Positions 54,347 to 64,000 of a stretch of DNA of 64,000 bases are shown here, piece after piece. Position 1 is the first letter of the stretch, and the number at the start of each line of letters is the position of its first letter. A model generated the notes under the pieces. It saw only the letters and a list, made by a program, of their open reading frames with translations, was not told the origin of the DNA and did no database searches. Where the stretch lies: the NCBI GenBank assembly GCA_963573315.1, contig OY752142.1, forward strand, positions 496,001 through 560,000, in the 5' to 3' direction. Origin of the DNA: Entomortierella parvispora (taxonomy: Eukaryota > Mortierellomycota > Mortierellomycetes > Mortierellales > Mortierellaceae). Both the position numbers and the translations under genes were made by a program.

Positions 54347-55942
54347 TTAAATTTCATGAGTTCGTTCAGACTGATTTGTGGCTGTCTGGACTAATATCTG
54401 ACATGGTCCTGTGTAGATCCGAATCTTGGGCCACAGGGTGCAAATCCACTGCAGCTTCTGGTTCTTCATTAGATCGCGTTTGACCACAGAACTGTAAATC
54501 TGCGATATTTCAGTAGCCCCATCCATCTTTGGTCCTTTCCTCATCGCTAACGAAGATCGGTAGTAATCCGATGCTTCAGTGACTGAGACTCGACGAGAAG
54601 CATCCCGGGCGATAAACTCCCTAATGAGCTGCAACTTTCCCAACTGATCTATGAACGCCTGGTTACGGTTATCATCTAGGGACAAGACAAGGTTCTCTAT
54701 TCCAAATTGCCGAAGTCCTGTACATATCCACTCGCCCAGTAGGTGCACCTTTCCCAGATTTTCCCTCGACCTGTCTCCAATTTCTGGTTCAACTTGTCCT
54801 ATGTGCCGCCCCTGCTTTCTTCCTGAAAAGAACTCTTTTTCCCCGGACGTGCCAAAGAACATCTCGTCGATATCTAGTGTTGAACAGCGGAATTCGACGA
54901 GATTTGGGAAAGAACAAAGGATTAGACGAGGTGTCCAATATCCCCTACCCTTCTCGTCCGTAATTGAAAGTTTCGTCAATGTTCCTGACAGCTTGAGTAA
55001 AGACGCAACGGAAGCCTCTCTGATATCCATATCCCAGAGACAGAGGTCCCTGAGGGTAGGGCATCCATCCAACACACGTGACAAATCCCGATCTGTCAAG
55101 CCGATCCCTGAGAGCGTGAGGTCCGAGATAAAAGGTGAGAGCTGCAACTTCTGCAAGGCGATGTGTGTCTGAGGGGAAATGTTCCGGACCTGGCGATGGT
55201 AAATCTCATCGACAAACGTGAATTTCAAACTCTCTAAACGCGACCAATTCGTAATCATCTCAAGGGCTGCTGGCATTGCTCCATCCTGCACTTCGACAAG
55301 GCCAATGTGTTTGAGGGCCGGTAGAGATGGAGTCCCGATTAGAGGTCCCCCGGTTGCTCTGATGGTGGACTCCAGAAAATAAATTTCAGAGAGTTGTAAA
55401 AATCCGTCTAGATATATCAGGTCCGCAAGATCAAAACGGCACTCTTCCACACTGAGGCATCTCAGTTGCGGACAAAACTGGATAATCTGCCCAATGCATC
55501 TGGAGTCGTTAGGACCATAGAACTTCGATATAGAGAGCTGTGCTACGCCTGAGTTGTTGTCCAAGAGAGTTCGTAATCCATGTATATCAATAAGTGCTTC
55601 CTGATCCTCCTCAGAGTTTTCATCGCCAACAATTGAAAGGTTCCTGATATTGCATGTCGAAGTTGCCAAGGTATCAAGAAATGGATATGGCAGCTTCACG
55701 GATAGTTTTGTGATGCGGTGTCCATGGCGCTGCAGACCAACATTCAGACTCCTTATTCTTTTGCCGCCAGAGATGTCTGCTGAGAACTTTGAGGTGTCGA
55801 TCTTGCTGTAGAGTAACGGGGCAAAGGCCTCGTGCCATTCTTTGCAGACACGCATACAGCAGGCTAGTGCTTGGCGGGTGGATTTCAAATGAGGCGATCC
55901 AAGATGGCAACCGACCAAGCGCCTGATTTCTGGAGTGTCCAT
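54347..55942 (-). CDS. F-box/LRR protein, cluster copy D
   Basis: Intronless, 531 residues from MDTPEIRRLVGCHLGSPHLK at 55942. F-box (ALACCMRVCKEWHEAFAPLL), LRR landmarks shared with B and C (CPQLRCLSVEECRFDLADLI, RLILCSFPNLVEFRCSTLDI), charged insertion (GEKEFFSGRKQGRHIGQVEP) and C-terminal LQWICTLWPKIRIYTGPCQI, followed by a private tail NQSERTHEI. It is slightly older than the B/C pair by eye. SCF ligase adaptor by family. Confidence 0.88.
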   Translation of the reverse strand: MDTPEIRRLVGCHLGSPHLKSTRQALACCMRVCKEWHEAFAPLLYSKIDTSKFSADISGGKRIRSLNVGLQRHGHRITKLSVKLPYPFLDTLATSTCNIRNLSIVGDENSEEDQEALIDIHGLRTLLDNNSGVAQLSISKFYGPNDSRCIGQIIQFCPQLRCLSVEECRFDLADLIYLDGFLQLSEIYFLESTIRATGGPLIGTPSLPALKHIGLVEVQDGAMPAALEMITNWSRLESLKFTFVDEIYHRQVRNISPQTHIALQKLQLSPFISDLTLSGIGLTDRDLSRVLDGCPTLRDLCLWDMDIREASVASLLKLSGTLTKLSITDEKGRGYWTPRLILCSFPNLVEFRCSTLDIDEMFFGTSGEKEFFSGRKQGRHIGQVEPEIGDRSRENLGKVHLLGEWICTGLRQFGIENLVLSLDDNRNQAFIDQLGKLQLIREFIARDASRRVSVTEASDYYRSSLAMRKGPKMDGATEISQIYSSVVKRDLMKNQKLQWICTLWPKIRIYTGPCQILVQTATNQSERTHEI

Positions 55943-56367
55943 GAGTTTTGTGTGAGGATGGTTGACTCGGTTTGGGGTAAATGAGGAAGAGAAGAATGGC
56001 GTGCGAACTGAAATGCAATGTGCATGCTTCAAAAGCGGCTCATGTTGACGTATCACCACGTGTTGAATACCGTCCCCAACTACCTGAACTGCTGTCCGAG
56101 CATGGTTGCTTGGATGGACCTTCCGTTTCCTGCGTGATTGCACTTGTTCTTGTCAAAGGGACTGTCTGTTCTGTCCAAGGCGTTGGAAAGCAAGGGGGCT
56201 GCGCTGATGAGTGACTTTGGGTCGTTCTCTGAAGTCCAGTTCCTGATTTTTTTTTTTTGCTCTTCCTCTTTTTCCCCAAACAAGTCTTCAACCACACAGC
56301 TCTTCAACCACACAGCTCTTCAACCACACTACTGTCACTGTATCTCTTTAGCAACCGACGTGTCACC
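55943..56367. promoter_or_regulatory. Divergent spacer, F-box copy D / thioredoxin-like gene
   Basis: About 425 bp between divergent start codons. The CTCTTCAACCACACAG unit is repeated two to three times at 56284-56332. A T-run occurs at about 56247-56256. Confidence 0.5.
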
Positions 56368-56990
56368 ATGATCTTAACGATCGCCGATCCGAAAGAGTTT
56401 CTACATTATGTTCGATCCGACAGAAAAGTTATTGTTGAGTATTGCAACTCGAGCAACGAGTACGTGCCTCTCTTGCCTTGAACAAACTTTCGCTATTAGA
56501 TGGGCTCCAATTGTTCTTTTAGTCACAAAAGCGAGAGAGGATTTTGTTTGGAGTAGAGATCGTCACCATGAGACTGGAAGCAGGGAACCGGTCTCTGCCA
56601 ACCATCCCCCCTCTTTCATCCGGTGCGTGGGAACGAAGTTTGGGTTGTGTCCATGTTTCTTCGCCATGCATGCCTCTCAACAGGTTGAAGCATGGTAAAG
56701 CATTTTTATTGTCACGTCTTTCAGTCCATCTAATCTGCCTCAACCTAATTGTTTTTCGTAACAGAGAGATCCACGACATCACCAGTGCTTTGGACTCGTT
56801 CTCCAACCAACACCCAGATATCGATTTCTTGACGGTCGATCTGGAATTGCTCCCCCAGATCAGCGAGACCGTAGGTGTCCGATCTGCACCTTCTTTCCAA
56901 GCTTTCAACAAAGGATCCAAAGTCGGCCAGTTCTTTGGGAATAGCAGACACAAACTTGCGGAGCTCATCTCTGACCTCAACTCCGCATAA
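56368..56990 (+). CDS. Thioredoxin-like protein without the CxxC motif
   Basis: Exon 1 (56368-56459) encodes ILTIADPKEFLHYVRSDRKV and IVEYCNSSN, the first strand-helix-strand of a thioredoxin fold. The last exon (from about 56766 to the TAA at 56988-56990) encodes EIHDITSALDSFSNQHPDID, FLTVDLELLPQISETVGVRS and APSFQAFNKGSKVGQFFGNS, with the cis-Pro loop and the C-terminal half of the fold. Between them a TAG acceptor at 56498-56500 continues as EWAPI where WCGPC would stand, so the catalytic cysteines appear absent. The middle is unresolved: either EWAPI joins directly, or an 11-nt exon at 56685-56695 (CAACAG acceptor, GTAAAG donor) is included. Probably a non-redox or chaperone-like thioredoxin; function unknown. 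Confidence 0.6.
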
Positions 56991-58025
56991 AGATCGTTAA
57001 ATTTTGCTGTTGGAAAGTTGGAACCTGGTGTCCGAGATTGCGAGGACACCTGCTTTTACGATTGATCGGCTTCCCATTGTTCATCTGTCGGATCCAACAT
57101 AATGCCATAGAGATGATGTAGGCTCTCGCTCCTTTACAACACACTCTGGTTGAGGGTGCCCCAGAAAATGTTCATTTCCTCTGAGACTGTGGTCGTTCCT
57201 AATAAATCTTGTCGGTAAGGTTAGACACACAACATAGCAACTCCAGCGCCTGGTGGTTGTCCGTGCGGTGCTTCAGGCAACAAGCTTTAGAGATAGAGAG
57301 GAAGAAGGGAATCCTGGAGAGGCAGACTTGGGCGAAGTGAGGAGAGAGGCGGAGAATGGAAGAGAATTCTTCTTAAGGGTTTGACTCTCTGTGACCAATA
57401 AAGATTGCTTCTGTGCGCTTTGATTGTACGCCCTCTTTTGATCAAACATCATGGTCGGTGATATAGGCCGAGAGTCTTTTCAAAGCCAGCCTGGAGGATA
57501 GCAGTCACTAGGACTCATCGACACCTTGCAGGGCCAGGAAGCCTACCTTGAGCACAACCATCCGACCCATGGACAACCATCGACCCAACCATCCATCTCT
57601 CAATCACCACCAATTGATCCATCGACCATGGTTCGTCTATGTTGGCACCATGCCGGATGCTCTGGACCGGATTTCAGCGTTCAGGACGACTCATGTCCGC
57701 ATGTACTTGATGGGAATGGCGCACTGCATGCCCATGGTCCAAACAACAAAACAACAAATGCTCATCGGACCATGTGGAAACCAGGACTCACGGCACCACT
57801 CAGGAAAAAAACTTAAAGAAGACACATTCATGCATGCATGAGGAATAATACATCATCGGGACATCACTTACATCTGGACATGGAAACGGCGTCATAGAAG
57901 CCTGTCCTTTACAGCATTCAATCCCAATTCAAAGAACTGGAAAGAGATCCCGCCAACTGACCATTGCCTGCGCTCTGTTCTGTCTCGATTGCGATTGATT
58001 AGGCTGATTCCACTGCTACTATCAG
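56991..58025. other. Upstream region of RPS24, first exon not located
   Basis: The first coding exon of the eS24 gene should lie here (it must end in phase 2, with the two bases of an Arg codon), but I could not find a convincing ATG...CG|GT. No other gene is supported. Confidence 0.4.
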
Positions 58026-59047
58026 AACCCGCAAGTTCTTGACCAACCGCCTTTTGGCCAGAAAGCAAATGGTAAGACGAATGGACCAACAAAAAAACAC
58101 AGCAAGCATTGGACATCGGAAACACCAAAAGCAACAGTGGCAGCAGTGCAGGAGAAAGCATTACCAACTCACAGGATGTCACATTTCATCTGCGAGCTCA
58201 TTCCTGGACACATCAAGAATGACAGCGTCTATACATCATCTCGTCGCATTTCCTGATTCAGCAGGATGGAATCGCCTCTCTCGACTCGATTGCAAGCATG
58301 GACCCTATATTGAATGAATTGAGTCATTGCCTCAAAGGACGATCTTTACACAGCACAGACCAGTTGACCCGGAACCATCTTATTCTCTATGACAACAGGT
58401 CGTGGATATCATCCACCCCGCTCGTGCCAACATCTCCAAGGATGAGCTCCGCGAGAAGCTCGCCAAGATGTACAAGGTCGACAAGGAGGTTGTCTTCTGC
58501 TTCGGTTTCCGTACCGCTTTCGGAGGCGGAAAGTCCACCGGCTTTGCTTTGATCTACGACAACTTGGAGTCTGCCAAGAAGTTCGAGCCCAAGTACCGCC
58601 TCGTTCGTGTAAGTACTCATGACACATTTGAATAGAAGTGGACAGTTGGATAAGAGGACAATAGTCGATAGTTATCAGGAGCAAGGCAGCGCTATAAGGA
58701 ATGGCATATATGTTTATTTTAAGAGTGGCGTTTGGAGGAATAGGGACGTCGATTGCAACAGAGGAAGTCACTAGGGGATGGTGAATACGGACCTAGGATG
58801 GACTCGGCATTTCAGCAGAATGGGCTGTTATAAGGGGTTCTTGGTGCCGGAAGGAAAATCATTCGTTCATCCGGATCAGATTGAAAATTATACAGCCCAC
58901 TCACCCGTTACTTCTCTTTTCTTCATCTAATAGCATGGTCTTATGGAGATCAAGAAGGCTTCCCGCAAGCAGCGCAAGGAGCGCAAGAACCGCGGCAAGA
59001 AGCTCCGTGGCACCAAGAAGGCCAAGGCTGCTGTTGCCAAGAAGTAA
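58026..59047 (+). CDS. RPS24: 40S ribosomal protein eS24 (first exon missing from the model)
   Basis: Three exons join in phase: 58026-58071 ([15 protein letters not shown]), 58399-58608 ([60 protein letters not shown]) and 58934-59047 ([20 protein letters not shown], basic tail, stop). Together they cover the whole conserved eS24 sequence except the first eight or so residues (normally up to TIR). eS24 is a structural protein of the small ribosomal subunit in the cytosol. Both introns are about 325 bp, longer than usual here, and I looked for box C/D snoRNA motifs in them without success. Confidence 0.93.
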
Positions 59048-59843
59048 ATGTAGTTACGATAGATCACCCGTACTCATTCACTTTGAAAACAATCAATTTA
59101 TTGAAGTTCTGTTCAGTGCATCAGAAGCAATTGGGTCTCTTTTTTTGGTGGTTCAAATGATTGTGTTTGGGCTGTAGAGGGAACTTGTTTTGGAGACGTA
59201 GAATGATTAGAATCATGTGGGGACTCAGGATCCTTGCCAATTGGGGTACTGGTAGTTGCTCCCGGCTGAGATCATCCGGAGGCCGTGCACCTTCGAGGTT
59301 ATCTCGTAGTCAGCCTAAATGCTTCGAATGGGGGACGTCAAGTACATGCACTGAGCTGACTGGATGAGCCCCTTCCGATCGCGACGTCCAAACGCGTTTA
59401 CATACACATACGTCTGAGCAGCCGATCATGCCAACCCCACTCGGTAAATACGTAATGCCGCCTGTAGTGTAGTGCATTGACTCTGTCGGCTATATAAAGG
59501 GGATGAAGGCAACGGGCACCAGCAACAAAGTTAACAACATCGCCAAACACTTCCACAACAAAGACCCTCCTTTTCGACACCTTCCCTCCTTTCTCCACGA
59601 ACCGAGCCATTCTTGTTTGCAACTTCGATCGGTGCTCTCAAAACCCTTTACGTCTTCACCGTCCTGTAGGTCACTGCACCCTTTTTTGTCTCTTTTCTTC
59701 GGACAGTTCCTTCCTCATTCAGACACTCTTCATCTCTCATTTCTATTTCACTCACACATTCTCATTCACAGCCCCCTTTCCCTGTAGCAGGCATAGAGAC
59801 TTTTCCTCACACAACCTCCACTACCCACTGGTAAAAGACCACC
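59048..59843. promoter_or_regulatory. RPS24 3' flank and P450 promoter
   Basis: A TATATAAAGG at 59491-59500 and a long CT-rich leader (59570-59780) precede the P450 ATG at 59844. No gene seen. Confidence 0.5.
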
Positions 59844-61742
59844 ATGCCATTGGCATCAACCCTCCTAACTGTGGCCGCTCGCTTGGATCCGCTTTCGACC
59901 TTGAGCACCTTGGTCGCCCTCTTGAGCTCCTACCTCATCTACAAGACCTACATTTATCCAAGTTTCCTCTCCCCTCTTCGTCATATTCCCGGTCCACCCA
60001 ATGCCTCCAAATACAACAAATATCGCCTGCCTTGGGTCGGTAACATGCTCGACATTCTCACAGAGGAAGCTGGAGTCCCGCATCGTCAATGGATCGAAGA
60101 ATATGGTGGGATTGTTGTCTATCGAGGCTTCTTTGGTAGTCAGCGCATCTTGATTGCAGACCCCAAGGCAATCCAACATGTGTTCAACACAAACTCTTAC
60201 AACTACAGAAAACCTGGAAGAGTTATCCGGATGTTATCAGCCGTCATTGGTAACGGTGTTCTGTTGGCAGAGGGAGATGCTCACAAGAAACAGCGAAAGA
60301 TGTTGAACCCAGCTTTTTCTCACAAGCACATCAAGGAAATGGTCCCCATCATGACCATCCCTGCCAAGACGTTGGGCCAGATCTGGGAGGAGCGAGTGAC
60401 AGCCCAAGGAGAAAAAGGGGCCGAGTTTGATGTCTGTTCTGATTTGAATCATGCCACGCTTGATATCATTGGACTCGCAGGTAAAGAGAACTGAAAAAGG
60501 CTGAAGGGCTGTTGGATGGAACTTGGACGGAACTTGAGCAACAAAAAAAAAAAGGACACGGCAAAAAAGGGGGTGGTTTATCCGGGATTTGTGCACCGGA
60601 AATGGAAATCCAAAAGTCAGCAGAAACCCCACCCCTTGCCACGTATTGGACGCGTTCTTTGTTCTAACTTTGTGCTCCTTGTTCCTTCTTCTTCCCCAGG
60701 CTTCGGCTATGAGTTCAATGCCTTGACGGACCCAACAAACGAGTTGAGTTTGGCTTATCAAGAGCTTTTTGACACCACGTCCACTCGAATCCAACTTTTG
60801 CGAGTTATGATCCCCTTCTACGTTCGGATTCCATTTGAGCACAACCGTCGTCGTCTCCATGCCATCAAAGCCATCGATCGGGCTACATCTCGCATGATTG
60901 AAGAAAAGTTGGTCGAAGCCAATGCCTCTACTGAATCCAAGATCGAAGAGGAAGAGGACGACACCAAAGGCAAGGATCTAATGAGTATCTTGATCCGTGG
61001 TAACGAGCAGGTGGGCTCACTCGAAGACGGCAAGTTGACCAACAAGGAGCTGCAAGCCCAGATCCTGACTTTCTTGGCTGCTGGTCACGAAACAACCTCG
61101 GTCACTGTCACCTGGATGCTCCATGTCTTTTCGATCCATCAGGACGTTCAACGAAAGGTCCGTGAAGAATTCTTGAGGGAGATTGGACGTCCCGGTGAAA
61201 CATCCACGCCTTTGACCTACGACACTCTGAACAACTTGCCGTACTTGGCTGCTTGTGTCAAGGAGCTCTTGCGGTATATCCCACCGGTCCCGACAACGTC
61301 GCGAATGAATGTGGACGATGATGTCATCCTCGGCTATGAGATCCCCAAGGGAACCCAGGTCTTCATTTCCCCTGCTGCGATGCACAAGCTGGAGTCGGTC
61401 TTTGGTGAGGATGCGCAAGAGTTCAAGCCTGAGCGGTGGATGGATCCTCAGGTTGTTGCCGCCCAGGATCCCGAATTGGCGGCAAAGACCAAGTTTGTCA
61501 CTAGTGATATGACATGGGCTTACCAACCCTTCTTGACAGGACCCCGAAACTGTATCGGAAGCAAGTTTGCGACATTGGAGACCAAGATCCTACTGTACTA
61601 TCTCTTGTGTAACTTGGAGTACCACCCAGCGCCGGGTTTCAAGTTCAAGAAGCAGGCTCGTGTCACTTGGAGGCCTAGTCCGGGTATGAGACTGGTTGTC
61701 AAGAAATTTGAGGGTTCAGTTGATGCAGTCAAGGAGCAGTAA
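59844..61742 (+). CDS. Cytochrome P450 monooxygenase
   Basis: Two exons, 59844-60480 and 60700-61742, join to 559 residues. N-terminal membrane anchor (about 15-42, LSTLSTLVALLSSYLIYKTY) and proline hinge HIPGPPN. I-helix oxygen-binding motif AGHETTS (about 339), K-helix ExxR in KELLR (about 400), PERW motif in FKPERW, and the heme-thiolate loop FLTGPRNCIGSKFA (about 492-505) with the axial Cys. All signature residues of a functional class II microsomal P450 are present. ER membrane, needs NADPH-P450 reductase; the substrate cannot be told from sequence. It resembles the CYP4/CYP5xx-like expansions of early fungi. Confidence 0.93.
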
Positions 61743-62569
61743 CCTCGAATATCAATTGCTTGTAGATGTGAATTGTTTGTTTATATCAATAAACACGGAT
61801 GCAGCATTGATCTGGGGTGTGCGAGCTCTACGTTACAATAATATTCGAGTAAGAATGGAAACATATTCTTTTTTTTTAGTGGTTGGAGGTAGTCCGGGCG
61901 TGTATTCCCAAGCGTGCAGGCAACTGAAGTGCGAAATAACGACTCCATTCTTGACCCAGGACGGGGCTTTTTATTCCATTTTGATACCGCCTACACAAGC
62001 CTAAACATCGTACTCTGACCGTCGATTTCTCTGCCCCTCCCAGCCTCACCCTTTTTTCCAGCATCTCTCATCATTTTTTTTGGCACTCCCTCTCCTCTGT
62101 CTCCCCGTACTTTCCATCGTAATGTCCCTTGATCCCCATGCGTCTCATCTCTACCCTCTTCTCGAAGATAGCTCATTTATGGAAATGTTCTTCTCTGTTT
62201 CTCAATGTCCCACAACCAAACCCTTTTTTGTCGCCCTGAATATTCCCCTCCTCCACACACACCATCCCAAAAATCATTTTTTTTCGTGTCCAGCCCAAAA
62301 GATCTCTCCATTTCTTCCTTTACAGCATTCCCTTGTACCCTTTTCACGTATTTAATAAAGGCTACACCGAACCAAGCCCATCCTCTTCAAAACTTTGGAC
62401 ACGCAACGGCACTCACAACACCCGCAAGCACCATCACAAGCAGCACTACACCTGAGATCTTCATTGCAGAACCATTGCAGAACATCGCAGGTACATTCAC
62501 AAGAACCACACCACACGGACGACCGTCATCGCAGAGCAGTCTCAAGAATACTCCATACGCTATCAAGAA
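61743..62569. other. Intergenic, no supported gene
   Basis: Downstream of the P450 stop, CAATAAACAC at about 61786 is a candidate poly(A) signal. The part before 62570 is pyrimidine-rich and then CA-rich (CACAAGAACCACACCACAC near 62500). No gene seen. Confidence 0.45.
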
Positions 62570-62839
62570 ATGCTTGCTGCTTTATTCATTTGCTTAGTTG
62601 CACTCACGTGTATCTATTCCCAAGATGCTTCGGCACCACTGTGCAGTCAAACGTGTGTCAACCAAATGATGGCGGCAAGCAAGGCAGAGGAGCTCGGATG
62701 TAGGCCGAATGACCTCAGTTGTTTGTGCGCAAGCCCAAACTTTACGTACAGCCTGAGAGATTGTACGAAGGCAATATGCCCAGAGCAAAACGCGGATCGC
62801 GTTGTAGAATATGGGTTAAAAGGGTGTATCTCTGTTTAA
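62570..62839 (+). CDS. Small secreted CFEM-like cysteine-rich protein
   Basis: Single exon, 89 residues. Signal peptide MLAALFICLVALTCIYSQDA, then a compact domain with eight cysteines: APLCSQTCVNQMM, EELGCRPNDLSCLCASPNF, YSLRDCTKAICPEQ, GLKGC. Spacing and the SCLC core with a preceding Asp match the CFEM fold of fungal extracellular proteins, in which that Asp can bind heme iron. There is no GPI-anchor signal; the chain ends GCISV. Likely extracellular or wall-associated, possibly in heme/iron handling or host/microbe interaction. One cysteine lies in the signal peptide. Confidence 0.75.
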   Translation: MLAALFICLVALTCIYSQDASAPLCSQTCVNQMMAASKAEELGCRPNDLSCLCASPNFTYSLRDCTKAICPEQNADRVVEYGLKGCISV

Positions 62840-63241
62840 TTTGCTCCATCAGGTCAATTGCAGTAAACCCTATCAATCTCTCGCCTGCCGCCTCATTACA
62901 GTCTTTAGAATAAAGAGCTGTCGCCGTCTTCACATGTGGATGAACGCATGAGTGGCTCAGGATAAGTTCTCAGGGATAGGCAATGAGTTGATATGGGTGC
63001 TGGTAGACGGAGGGGAAATCAATAAAAAAAATACAGACATCATGCGGGTGTGGCAGAACCTTGCCATGAGTACCCTGAGGCTACGAGATAACTGTTATCT
63101 GTCTTAATCATCGCTGCTTTTGCCATGTCCTTCTTCAGCGTCCCGACCACTGTCATCTCTGTCTGGTCCTGCTACCAATCAATCCGGGCTACTCTCCTCC
63201 ATCTATCTTTCTTTGTTGGGTTCCCCCTCTTTTTTTTTTGC
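62840..63241. other. Spacer between convergent genes
   Basis: 3' flanks of the CFEM-like gene and the ISG12-like gene. AATAAAAAAAATAC at 63020-63033 may serve as poly(A) signal. No gene seen. Confidence 0.45.
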
Positions 63242-63658
63242 CTACAGAGATGCAGTGTTGATCTTCTTTTTCTTTTTCAAAACTTTGGCGGTAGTGGCGA
63301 CAGCAGCAGCGCCGCCTGCGGTGCTAACCACGATGGTTCCTACGGCTCCTAAACCGACCGCACCTACGGACTGCAAGACTGCACATGCCGAGCCGGCTGC
63401 AACGGCGCCGCCATAACCTGACATGATACCGGCAGCTAAGGATCCAGCCGCGATTCCTGCCCCTGTGAATCCTATTGCAGCGACCACCCCTGTCACGATG
63501 AGTGGAGTTGCAACGGCTCCAGTGACACCAACGGCAGCGTAGGTGGCGGCTTTGCTACCAGCAATATTCTTGGCGGATTGGGGCACCGAAGGCAGCGAGG
63601 GCATCGAAGGCAGCGAGGGCATGGAGGGCATTGACGGCATGGAGGACATTGATGGCAT
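63242..63658 (-). CDS. ISG12/IFI6-family hydrophobic protein
   Basis: 138 residues from the ATG at 63658; the frame is open upstream but that part is not protein-like. The N-terminus is a run of MPS/LPS triplets (MPSMSSMPSMPSMPSLPSMP). It is followed by a Gly/Ala-rich hydrophobic domain: AATYAAVGVTGAVATPLIVT, GVVAAIGFTGAGIAAGSLAA, GIMSGYGGAVAAGSACAVLQ, SVGAVGLGAVGTIVVSTAGG, and a lysine-rich tail VLKKKKKI. The IGFTGxGIAAGSxAAxxMS signature is that of the interferon-induced 6-16/ISG12 family, in animals small membrane proteins of mitochondria or ER linked to apoptosis. Homologues are known outside animals; function in fungi is unknown. Confidence 0.8.
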   Translation of the reverse strand: MPSMSSMPSMPSMPSLPSMPSLPSVPQSAKNIAGSKAATYAAVGVTGAVATPLIVTGVVAAIGFTGAGIAAGSLAAGIMSGYGGAVAAGSACAVLQSVGAVGLGAVGTIVVSTAGGAAAVATTAKVLKKKKKINTASL

Positions 63659-64000
63659 GCCAAGGAAACGGAATGGAGGAGAAGAATGAGGAAAAAGACT
63701 GAGGAAAACGCATGAAAGGTAGGGGTGGTGCAGCGGGAGTGCGCGGGAGTGCGCAGGAGCAGCAAGACGCGTCACTCGCAGGAACGCGTCTGAAAAAAAA
63801 AAAGTGGTTAAAGTTGCATGTATTTCCTTGCATCTGTGCCCATCTGGGAGATTGTGTTTTAGAAATGGCGTCTGCAGCTAGACTATGCATGCTTTGTTGA
63901 CGACACAACAGTACTAAAGGAACTGGTCTTCATGCAGAAGCACTGCAGGTCAGGCCATGCATCGGTCATCCATCTTGTTTCCTTGTCTTGCTCGAGCCGC
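63659..64000. other. Right edge of the window
   Basis: Upstream region of the ISG12-like gene, with an A-run at about 63793-63803. No gene seen up to base 64000. Confidence 0.4.

Noticed and set aside
57547-57572. Segment reading STTIR as the missing N-terminus of RPS24
   Set aside because: There is no GT (or GC) donor after ATCCG and no upstream ATG in frame, so it is probably a chance match.
1-64000. tRNA and rRNA genes, box C/D snoRNAs in the RPS24 introns
   Set aside because: I looked for T-loop GTTCRA contexts and for C/D boxes and found none with a supporting structure; a covariance search would be needed to exclude them.

Overview
The window is nuclear DNA from an early-diverging filamentous fungus. 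Mortierellomycotina (Mortierella and relatives) fits best: genes are rich in short GT-AG introns, F-box/leucine-rich-repeat genes are strongly amplified, and there is a LaeA-like methyltransferase joined to a domain I recall from large Mortierella protein families. The species call is inference; the gene calls rest on reading the translations and joining exons by hand.

Layout. 1-3.3 kb: 5' part of a LIM-LIM-coiled-coil-C1 protein of the Rho-GAP type (minus, runs off the left edge) with two GC-AG introns. 4-5 kb: F-box gene. 6.4-8.2 kb: secretory-pathway O-fucosyltransferase-like protein. 9.8-10.6 kb: F-box pseudogene. 10.7-12.9 kb: multi-exon gene of a lineage-expanded family of unknown function, followed by a 376-bp-period direct repeat. 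14.2-17.1 kb: the methyltransferase fusion. 17.4-20.8 kb: two more F-box genes. 21.2-23.1 kb: a satellite with a period of about 520 bp. 24.5-29.4 kb: ABCC-type full transporter. 31.5-34.6 kb: two respiratory-chain genes side by side, the complex I 21 kDa-type subunit and the cytochrome oxidase assembly factor SURF1. 41.6-46.6 kb: aspartate-semialdehyde dehydrogenase, Trm1 tRNA methyltransferase and a TXNDC17-like protein. 46.7-56 kb: a tandem F-box/LRR cluster with four genes and one wreck. 56.4-64 kb: thioredoxin-like protein, ribosomal protein eS24, a cytochrome P450, a small CFEM-like secreted protein and an ISG12/IFI6-like hydrophobic protein.

The outstanding item is 35.5-40.9 kb (minus strand). 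What looks like a 5-kb minisatellite with a unit of about 96 bp reads as a gene. A 62-nt first exon encodes a clean signal peptide. It is followed by 53 consecutive micro-exons of 3, 6 or 9 nt, separated by introns of typically 93 nt, each with a GT donor, a CTAAC-like branch site, a pyrimidine tract and an AG acceptor. Every micro-exon length is a multiple of three, while intron lengths drift freely. In the phase set by exon 1 there is no stop in the 69 spliced codons, and almost every retained intron would give an immediate TAA or TGA. The predicted product is a secreted peptide of about 93 residues rich in Gly, Pro, Ile and Val. Any subset of micro-exons keeps the frame, so the locus could generate very many isoforms by exon skipping.
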